From Deltaproteobacteria bacterium (GTDB lineage Bacteria; Desulfobacterota; DSM-4660; Desulfatiglandales; HGW-15), in contig JAFDJA010000005.1 in the NCBI GenBank assembly GCA_019307745.1, positions 1 through 43,652 on the forward strand: a stretch of DNA of 43,652 bases, read 5' to 3'. Numbering within the stretch: position 1 is the stretch's first letter; every line of letters starts with the position of its first letter. The notes below the pieces were generated by a model. The model searched no databases and was not told the DNA's origin. It saw only the letters and a list, made by a program, of their open reading frames with translations. Below are positions 38,225-43,652 of this stretch, piece after piece. The translations under genes were made by a program, and so were the position numbers.

Positions 38225-38875
38225 TTGCCTTTTTCAGACAATAACCTACGACTTTTCCCGAAACAAGGTAAGCCTTCAGGGTTCGATCCCCTCTTTTACG
38301 AGTCCATGGCCCGTAAAAACGGGTATCAACTTATTGCCGGAGTGGATGAGGTCGGAAGGGGACCTCTAGCAGGTCCGGTTGTGGCTGCGGCAGTCATTCT
38401 TCCTGAGGATTTGATATTGTCAGGAATACAAGATTCAAAAAAAATGACACCAAAGGGAAGAGAAAAGGCCTTTGAGGTTATTGACGAACACGCTCTTGCC
38501 ATTGGTATAGGTGTGGTTTCTCACCGTTTTATTGACAAAACCAACATCCTGACGGCCTCCCTTGAGGCCATGAAACAGTCCGTATCCTTTCTTTAACCTG
38601 CCCCGCAATATGTCCTTGGTGATGGAATTCATAAGTTTCCAGACTTAATCCCTCAAAAATGTATCAAAAAGGGTGATCAGTTGAGTCTTAGTATTTCAGC
38701 CGCATCTGTCATTGCCAAGGTATACAGGGACAATATTATGTGCTCCCTCAATGAACGGTTTCCGGAATTCGGGTTCTGTCAACATAAAGGTTATGGTACA
38801 GCCAGGCACCTGGAAGCCCTCAAGCACTATGGGCCTTGCCCTGTTCATAGACGTTCCTTTAAGGGGGTTTGCTGA
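38225..38875 (+). pseudogene. rnhB: Ribonuclease HII, interrupted by an in-frame TAA
   Basis: 216 codons plus the final stop, but codon 124 (38594-38596) is TAA. The same frame continues unchanged on both sides: before it LIAGVDEVGRGPLAG to SLEAMKQSVSFL, after it PAPQYVLGDGIHKFPDL then ISAASVIAKVYRD and GYGTARHLEALKHYGPCPVHR. All four acidic active-site residues are recognisable: D and E of DEVGRG, the D of GDG (usually VDG), and D of VYRD. The enzyme would remove ribonucleotides from DNA. The TTG start at 38225 is likely but ATG 38306 is possible. It is a true nonsense mutation or a sequencing error; TAA readthrough is less likely. Confidence 0.85.
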
Positions 38876-38876
38876 C

Positions 38877-39245
38877 TTGACAAAGGAAAGGCTTGAACTC
38901 GGACACCATGGTGAAAAGCTGGCCCTAAAAGAGGCCAAACGCCTGGGATATAAATGTATTGAACAGAACTATCGCTGCAAACTAGGGGAGATTGATCTTA
39001 TTGCCAGAGACGGTGCCTGCCTTGTTTTCATAGAGATAAAGACACGGAAAGGCTGTTCCACCGGCTATGCAAAAGAGGCTGTTAATCTGAGAAAGAGGAT
39101 TCAGATATCTCGGGTTGCCCTGTATTATATGAAGGACAAAGGTTGTTGCGATAAAAAGGCAAGGTTTGATGTGATCGCTATCAGCATAAACAATGGCGAA
39201 AAAGAGATTGAAGTTATCAAGAATGCCTTTGACCTGGCTTGTTAA
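38877..39245 (+). CDS. yraN: YraN/UPF0102 putative endonuclease
   Basis: 122 residues from TTG 38877, one base after the rnhB stop, with AAGGGGG about 9 bases upstream. A longer frame to 38712 runs through rnhB and is discarded. It has the restriction-endonuclease-like fold: GHHGEKLALKEAKRLGY, then GEIDLIARDG, VFIEIKTRKG with the D...ExK catalytic pattern. The role is thought to be DNA processing; substrate unknown. Neighbours rnhB and rsmI are common. Confidence 0.9.
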   Translation: MTKERLELGHHGEKLALKEAKRLGYKCIEQNYRCKLGEIDLIARDGACLVFIEIKTRKGCSTGYAKEAVNLRKRIQISRVALYYMKDKGCCDKKARFDVIAISINNGEKEIEVIKNAFDLAC

Positions 39246-39316
39246 CGACCCTGGATGGAGGGGGCGGGCTTAAGTCTTTTAAGGCGGATAAGGGAGCGGC
39301 CATTTCCTCTAAGACA

Positions 39317-40210
39317 ATGGAAGACAACAATGAACATAACAGCCTTGGGGCTGGCACCTTGTATGTAGTATCCACGCCGATCGGTAACCTTAAGGATATA
39401 ACTCTCAGGGCCCTGGATATATTAACAGGGGTGGATATAATAGCTGCTGAGAATGTAAACCATTCAAAGGGTCTCTGCTATCACTACAATATCAGTACCA
39501 GGCTGACCAGCTATAATCAGCACAACCACAGGACAAAAGGGCCTGAACTTATAAAAAAAATAAAGAATGGTTCGGACATTGCCCTTATTACCAGTGCCGG
39601 TACGCCGGCTATTTCAGATCCAGGCTCTTTGCTTGTCAGCCTGGCAGTTGAACATGGCATAAAGGTTTCTCCTGTTCCGGGAGTATCTGCCGTGATTGCT
39701 GCGCTTTCCGTGTCAGGCCTGAAGATGGACAGGTTCGTGTTCCTGGGATTTCTTCCCAACAGGACCGGCAAGAGAAAGAATGAGTTGAAAAAAGTGACAC
39801 AGGAGCCTCGAATTATGGTCTTTTATGAGTCGCCCAGAAGAATTATCTCAATGCTGACAGACGTCCTGGAGATCCTCGGGGATCGAAATGTTATCCTAAT
39901 GCGTGAACTCACAAAGGTGTATGAGGAGATAAGGCGAGGTCCGATTAGTTCCGTCCTTGAGGTGTTGGACCGGGACAATATCAGAGGCGAGTTCACCGTG
40001 ATTGTGGAAGGGGCTGAAGAGGGGGTAAAAAGTCACAGCCAGAATCCCGATATTGAACAAGAAATCAGGGATTTACTGCAGACGGGCAAAATGGGTGTAA
40101 AGGCGATTGCAATATTGTTGTCAGAGACCCACGGTCTCGCCTACAGAGAAATATATAAAAAGGGGCTTGCCCTTCAAAATGAAACTGAAAAGAAAAGCAT
40201 AGTAAAATAA
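39317..40210 (+). CDS. rsmI: 16S rRNA (cytidine1402-2'-O)-methyltransferase
   Basis: 297 residues from ATG 39317; a frame to TTG 39239 overlaps yraN and adds no conserved sequence. Tetrapyrrole-methylase-like family: GTLYVVSTPIGNLKDITLRAL, SAGTPAISDPG, PGVSAVIAALSVSGL and FYESPRRI. The usual AEDTR motif reads AENVNHSKGL, with changed residues after the Glu. It makes 2'-O-methyl-C1402 in 16S rRNA. Confidence 0.9.
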   Translation: MEDNNEHNSLGAGTLYVVSTPIGNLKDITLRALDILTGVDIIAAENVNHSKGLCYHYNISTRLTSYNQHNHRTKGPELIKKIKNGSDIALITSAGTPAISDPGSLLVSLAVEHGIKVSPVPGVSAVIAALSVSGLKMDRFVFLGFLPNRTGKRKNELKKVTQEPRIMVFYESPRRIISMLTDVLEILGDRNVILMRELTKVYEEIRRGPISSVLEVLDRDNIRGEFTVIVEGAEEGVKSHSQNPDIEQEIRDLLQTGKMGVKAIAILLSETHGLAYREIYKKGLALQNETEKKSIVK

Positions 40211-40348
40211 CTCTAATTATAGTATAAATTTTAATGAGATATGGTGGCTTTAGTGAATTATTAATGATAAATCACTTCTTTTGTTTTTCGTTTTAAATTT
40301 CTAAAAGTATGTTTTGAAAATTATTTGGTTTTTCCCTGCTGATTTTAT

Positions 40349-40621
40349 ATGCCTTTGACAAAAAAACTGAAAATAATAAATGATCTTGGACTCCATGGAC
40401 GTGCTGCCGCTAAAATAGTGACCTTGGCCAACAGCCACTGTTCTGATTTAGTTTTTATAAAAGACGGGATAGAAGTGGATGGATCCAGTATTCTTTCGAT
40501 ACTTACCCTTGCCTGTCCACAGGGTACTGAGATAGAGGCCAGGACAACGGGTAAAGATGCTGATGAGTTGATGGAAAATCTGAATGAACTGTTCGCAAAA
40601 AAATTTGGTGAGGGGAAATGA
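40349..40621 (+). CDS. ptsH: HPr-like phosphocarrier protein
   Basis: 90 residues. NDLGLHGRAAAKIV places the phosphorylatable His16; DGSSILSILTLACPQG has Ser47 at the position of the HPr kinase site (SIMGVM in Gram-positives). It receives phosphate from enzyme I (next gene, overlapping by ATGA). No EII permease lies in the window, so the role may be regulatory. The SD is weak. Confidence 0.9.
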   Translation: MPLTKKLKIINDLGLHGRAAAKIVTLANSHCSDLVFIKDGIEVDGSSILSILTLACPQGTEIEARTTGKDADELMENLNELFAKKFGEGK

Positions 40622-42408
40622 GCACTCACAAGTCAGTTGAAACCATAAGGCTGCAAGGCATACCTGTTTCTCAGGGTATCATTATCGGCAAAACCCGCCT
40701 TGTTGACAGGTCGAGGATTCAGATCAATTATCTCTATCTGAATGGCTCTAAAGAGTCAAGGGCAGAGGTCAGGCGTTTCAAAGATGCCCTGAAGTCAACA
40801 AAAAAGCAGATTTTGACCATTAAAAACGGCATGTCAGAACAGATAAAGGAGCATTCCTTTATTCTTGATACCCACCTGATGATCATAGATGATAAGATGA
40901 TCTCAGAAACTACTGTTAAGACCATTCGAAATGAATTAATCAATGCGGAATGGGCACTTAAAAAGTCTGTTGATGAGATTAGGCAGGCATTTGAAAAGAT
41001 TGATTATGAATATATCAGAGACCGTATGAATGATGTGGAGGCTGTGACAGAAAGAATCCTGCTGAATCTTGTTGGAAAAGAACATGAGAGCCTCGCTAAT
41101 ATTGATGAGCGAGTAATAGTTGTGGCGCATGATTTGTCGCCAACAGATACGAGCGAGCTTAACACCGACAAAGTAATGGGGTTTATTACAAATGCCGGTG
41201 GGCGGACATCACATACTGCAATCATGGCCAAGGCGTTTAAGTTGCCGGCTGTTGTTGGTCTCGAGTCCGTTACTAGTCAGGTCCAGGATGGCACCCTTTT
41301 AATCGTTGACGGTTATAATGGAAATGTAATTATCAATCCTGATGATGATGAAATTATCAGGTATCAGGAAAAGCAGCTTTATCATGAAAAATACGAATCA
41401 TCCATCCTGAAGGACAGCCATCTTCCGTCAGAGACAACAGACAACTACCGGGTGACTATCAAGGCAAATATCGAATTTCTGGAAGAGATTGATGCAGCCA
41501 AGGAGCTGGTTACTGAAGGCATAGGGCTCTACAGGACAGAGTTTTTATATCTGAGGCAGAAGAGAATACCTTCTGAAGACGAGCTTTTTGAAGACTATCG
41601 GGAGGTAGTGGAGCAGATATCACCGTCTCCGGTCACCATAAGGACCCTGGATATTGGTAGAGACAAGTTTCCGTCTGAAATGCTGGAGCCGGGCGAGACC
41701 AATCCGGCCCTGGGACTCAAGTCAATAAGGTTCTGTCTGGAAAATCCAGAGATATTTCGAAGTCAGCTTAGGGCCATTCTGAGGGCCAGTGCCTTTGGCA
41801 GGGTGAGGCTGATGTTTCCCATGATATCAGGTTTGCAGGAACTAATTGATTCAAAAAAGGTTCTACATGAGGTCATGGAGGAGCTTGACAGCAGGAATAT
41901 CGCCTATGACAAGAACATTGCCGTGGGCATAATGATAGAGATTCCTTCTGCTGCTGCTATCGCGGACATCCTGGCAAAACATGTGGATTTTTTCAGCATT
42001 GGAACAAACGATCTGATCCAGTATTCCCTGGCAATAGACAGGACCAACGAACATGTGGCCCACATTTACAGACCATATCATCCTGGTATCATCAGGATGA
42101 TAAATTTTGTCGCGAAAAGCGCCAACGAAGCAGGGATCAATGTCTCTTTGTGCGGTGAGATGGCTGGTGATCCCATGTGTGTTCCTATCCTCCTTGGAAC
42201 AGGCATTGATGAACTCAGTATTAATACAGAGGGAATTCCTCTGATAAAAAGTGTAATCCGTTCGCTCTCCAGGAAAGAGGCAATGGAAGATTTGGAGGAG
42301 TTGTTGACACTGCCTACTTCAAAAGACATAAGGAGATTCCTGGAAAAACGGATTGAAGGCGTTATGCCGAAGATCATAGAAAATGGCCTTCAGGAGAATA
42401 TATCTTAA
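40618..42408 (+). CDS. ptsI: Phosphoenolpyruvate-protein phosphotransferase (PTS enzyme I)
   Basis: 596 residues, normal length. Active His199 in GGRTSHTAIMAKAF, with the PEP-binding C-terminal barrel (TEGIGLYRTEFLYL, SIGTNDLIQYSLAIDR, VSLCGEMAGDP with Cys512). It transfers phosphate from PEP to HPr. It overlaps ptsH by ATGA, so the two are coupled. The absence of a sugar permease nearby suggests a regulatory phosphorelay, as in many deltaproteobacteria. Confidence 0.95.
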   Translation: MSTHKSVETIRLQGIPVSQGIIIGKTRLVDRSRIQINYLYLNGSKESRAEVRRFKDALKSTKKQILTIKNGMSEQIKEHSFILDTHLMIIDDKMISETTVKTIRNELINAEWALKKSVDEIRQAFEKIDYEYIRDRMNDVEAVTERILLNLVGKEHESLANIDERVIVVAHDLSPTDTSELNTDKVMGFITNAGGRTSHTAIMAKAFKLPAVVGLESVTSQVQDGTLLIVDGYNGNVIINPDDDEIIRYQEKQLYHEKYESSILKDSHLPSETTDNYRVTIKANIEFLEEIDAAKELVTEGIGLYRTEFLYLRQKRIPSEDELFEDYREVVEQISPSPVTIRTLDIGRDKFPSEMLEPGETNPALGLKSIRFCLENPEIFRSQLRAILRASAFGRVRLMFPMISGLQELIDSKKVLHEVMEELDSRNIAYDKNIAVGIMIEIPSAAAIADILAKHVDFFSIGTNDLIQYSLAIDRTNEHVAHIYRPYHPGIIRMINFVAKSANEAGINVSLCGEMAGDPMCVPILLGTGIDELSINTEGIPLIKSVIRSLSRKEAMEDLEELLTLPTSKDIRRFLEKRIEGVMPKIIENGLQENIS

Positions 42409-42493
42409 TGGCAATCTTCCCGGTTTATATTCTCCCGCTAACTTGCCTGTTAATACAGCCAGATGAAATTTAAAGATATTAATCAGGGCTATT

Positions 42494-42949
42494 ATGCATA
42501 AGAAGATAATATGTCAAAACAGAAAGGCTTCTCATGACTATTTTTTAGACGAGTTTTTTGAAGCCGGAATCGTACTTTACGGACCAGAGGCCAAATCCCT
42601 TCGGGACGGCAGGGCCAATCTGGTGGACGGCTATGCAGGGGTGAAAGATGGTGAGGTTTTTCTTTATAATATGCACATCTCTCCTTACCCTTATGCCCAT
42701 CACCTTGATCTTGATCCAAAGAGGACCAGAAAGCTCCTCCTTAACAGGAGAGAGATAAAAAAGTTGCATACTAAGACAAAATCAAAGGGGTACTCTCTGA
42801 TACCTACGAAGATCTATTTTTCCGGAAGCTGGGTTAAGGTCGTGATTGCCCTTGCCAAGGGAAAGAAAAAAGTGGATAAAAGGCATGCTCTCAGGGATAA
42901 AGAGATGAAAAGGGAGATGGATCAGGCCAGAAAAAAACGAGATTATTGA
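42494..42949 (+). CDS. smpB: SsrA-binding protein SmpB
   Basis: 151 residues, normal length. It contains KASHDYFLDEFFEAGIVLYG, KSLRDGRANLVDGYAGVKDGEVFLYNMHI and HDLDP-like RTRKLLLNRREI, with the basic C-terminal tail (KGKKKVDKRHALRDKEMKREM) that reads the empty mRNA channel. With tmRNA, encoded 47 bp downstream, it rescues stalled ribosomes. Confidence 0.97.
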   Translation: MHKKIICQNRKASHDYFLDEFFEAGIVLYGPEAKSLRDGRANLVDGYAGVKDGEVFLYNMHISPYPYAHHLDLDPKRTRKLLLNRREIKKLHTKTKSKGYSLIPTKIYFSGSWVKVVIALAKGKKKVDKRHALRDKEMKREMDQARKKRDY

Positions 42950-42973
42950 CTAATAATTTAAAGTGGTTAATTT
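42946..42973 (+). promoter_or_regulatory. Candidate ssrA promoter
   Basis: TTGACT (42946-42951) and TAATTT (42968-42973), spacer 16 bp, overlapping the end of smpB. A short 5' leader would be removed. Confidence 0.35.
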
Positions 42974-42996
42974 AACAGAATAAATCTTTTAAACAG

Positions 42997-43351
42997 GGGG
43001 GCGAAACGGGTTCGACGGGGATAAAGAAACTTAGGTTGCATACCGAGATTCCATCTACTCGTAAAACGGGTGGGCTTTAAAATAATCGCAGACGATTATA
43101 ACTACGCCTTAGCCGCGTAAAAAGGCTAACGTCCAGACTATTTTTCCTGCGAAATAGTCCAGGACGTCATCTTAGCAGGATAGCCGATCTGATTAACCTG
43201 CGGATCAGTGAGGCGAAACACTTTCACAGGTTAGCCAATGGCAACTTTGCCTGGTAGGGACCCAGCGGCGAAAATCTAGTATCAGGATATGTATGTAGAC
43301 GCTTAAGTGGAATATTTTCGGACGGGGGTTCGACTCCCCCCGCCTCCACCA
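42997..43351 (+). ncRNA. ssrA: tmRNA (SsrA)
   Basis: The mature ends are defined by a 7-bp acceptor stem: GGGGGCG (42997-43003) with CGCCTCC (43341-43347), discriminator A and CCA (43349-43351). The stem has G3-U70, the alanine-charging determinant. A GGTTCGACGGGG block follows the 5' arm and a T-arm GGGGGTTCGACTCCCCC precedes the 3' end. The tag frame GCA...TAA (43088-43120) encodes ADDYNYALAA, which ends in the usual degradation signal. Pseudoknot-like regions follow. It is adjacent to smpB. Confidence 0.95.
43322..43351 (+). other. Probable attachment site (att) at the tmRNA 3' end
   Basis: The T-arm/acceptor end of tmRNA is the usual target of this integrase type. A P4-type integrase starts 164 bases downstream. 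The second att copy is outside the window. Confidence 0.55.
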
Positions 43352-43368
43352 AATTAAATTCCCAAATA

Positions 43369-43441
43369 GTCCAATAAAGCCTTAAACCCCTAATCTAATA
43401 AAGGATTTAGGGGTTTTTGCATTCCAGTAGCGTCCAATAAA
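43369..43441 (+). repeat. 10-bp direct repeat flanking the tmRNA terminator
   Basis: GTCCAATAAA occurs at 43369-43378 and 43432-43441. It may be an arm-type recombinase site, or chance. Confidence 0.3.
43383..43418 (+). terminator. tmRNA terminator
   Basis: AAACCCCTAA and TTAGGGGTTT pair across a 12-14-base loop, followed by a T run. Confidence 0.85.
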
Positions 43442-43446
43442 AACTA

Positions 43447-43476
43447 TTGACATCCCGTCACTTTTGACGGTATATT
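43447..43476 (+). promoter_or_regulatory. Integrase promoter with TGACGG repeats
   Basis: TTGACA (43447-43452) and TATATT (43471-43476), spacer 18 bp. TGACGG occurs at 43465 and 43477 in direct orientation and as CCGTCA at 43455; ATACCGTCA (43507-43515) reaches into the start codon. This array looks like an operator. Confidence 0.5.
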
Positions 43477-43514
43477 TGACGGTATAATGCTAACATAGCA
43501 ATGGAGATACCGTC

Positions 43515-43652
43515 ATGCCCCTTACAGATTCTGCTATTCGTACTGCTAAGGCAAAAGATAAGCCTTACAAGTTATCCGATGAAAAGGGCCTTTATCTTCT
43601 TGTAAATCTGGCAGGGAAATATTTCAGGTATGATTACCGGTTTGCAGGCAAG
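43515..43652 (+). CDS. int: Tyrosine recombinase / integrase, 3'-partial
   Basis: The first 46 codons run to the end of the window. ATG 43515 is preceded by GGAG 8 bases upstream. The product starts MPLTDSAIRTAKAKDKPYKL, followed by SDEKGLYLLVNLAGKYFRYD and YRFAGK: the Arm-DNA-binding domain (DUF4102) of P4-type integrases. The catalytic domain is beyond the edge. It lies just downstream of tmRNA, a common insertion target, so it marks the left end of an island or prophage. Confidence 0.88.
   Translation, partial: MPLTDSAIRTAKAKDKPYKLSDEKGLYLLVNLAGKYFRYDYRFAGK

Noticed and set aside
38594-38596. TAA in rnhB as a recoded amino acid
   Set aside because: Selenocysteine uses TGA and pyrrolysine TAG; no TAA recoding is known in these bacteria, and no conserved special residue is expected here.
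38712-38876. N-terminal extension of the YraN frame
   Set aside because: It lies wholly within rnhB in another frame; TTG 38877 with a good SD fits the family start.

Overview
The window looks like a chromosomal segment of a mesophilic, anaerobic member of the Desulfobacterota (former Deltaproteobacteria). This rests on gene content and order: a tungstate ABC transporter with an HTH/periplasmic-binding-type regulator, FdhD plus a MOSC protein, the ffh-rpsP-khpA-rimM-trmD-SPOUT-rplS-rnhB-yraN-rsmI block, and an ADDYNYALAA tmRNA tag. The taxon is an inference; no rRNA is present.

Layout. 1-8487 is a very large cell-surface gene of parallel beta-helix modules, Ig/FN3-like domains, InlB-type repeats and a C-terminal membrane anchor. 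It is broken into three reading-frame pieces by a 10-bp tandem duplication and by a deletion of about 112 bp inside near-identical modules. 8602-12276 (minus) is a tungstate/molybdate uptake operon with its regulator last and a recognisable promoter and operator. 12391-14247 (plus) holds a DUF374 acyltransferase and hemC. 14388-15352 (minus) is a translationally coupled pair of unknown membrane proteins that share a repeated motif. 15689-15889 is a cold-shock gene with a hairpin leader. 16038-20431 (minus) is a YhaO/YhaN pair (Mre11/Rad50-like). 20642-22948 (minus) is MOSC-fdhD-bioB. 22949-25413 is a loose region with two mini-ORFs, a hairpin cluster, a YkgJ-type cysteine-cluster protein, a second cold-shock gene and an unknown small protein. 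26177-28129 is acetoacetyl-CoA synthetase behind an attenuator-like leader. 28331-33395 (minus) is ligA-acyP-lipoprotein-recN. 33951-40210 (plus) is the SRP/ribosome-maturation block, with rnhB interrupted by an in-frame TAA. 40349-42408 is ptsH-ptsI, followed by smpB, ssrA (tmRNA) and, just before the window ends, the first 46 codons of a tyrosine recombinase integrated at the tmRNA 3' end.

How the parts fit. TupABC, FdhD and the MOSC protein all point to Mo/W enzymes such as formate dehydrogenase. The translation block groups SRP targeting, 30S maturation, tRNA/rRNA methylation and ribosomal proteins, and SmpB/tmRNA add ribosome rescue. LigA, RecN, RNase HII and YhaO/YhaN are DNA maintenance. 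HPr and enzyme I appear without a sugar permease, which suggests a regulatory phosphorelay.

No obvious new defence or CRISPR system is visible. The best candidates for something undescribed are the membrane-protein pair with four copies of a W-x3-[E/D]-x8-K motif, the attenuator in front of acetoacetyl-CoA synthetase, and the genomic island that starts at the right edge.
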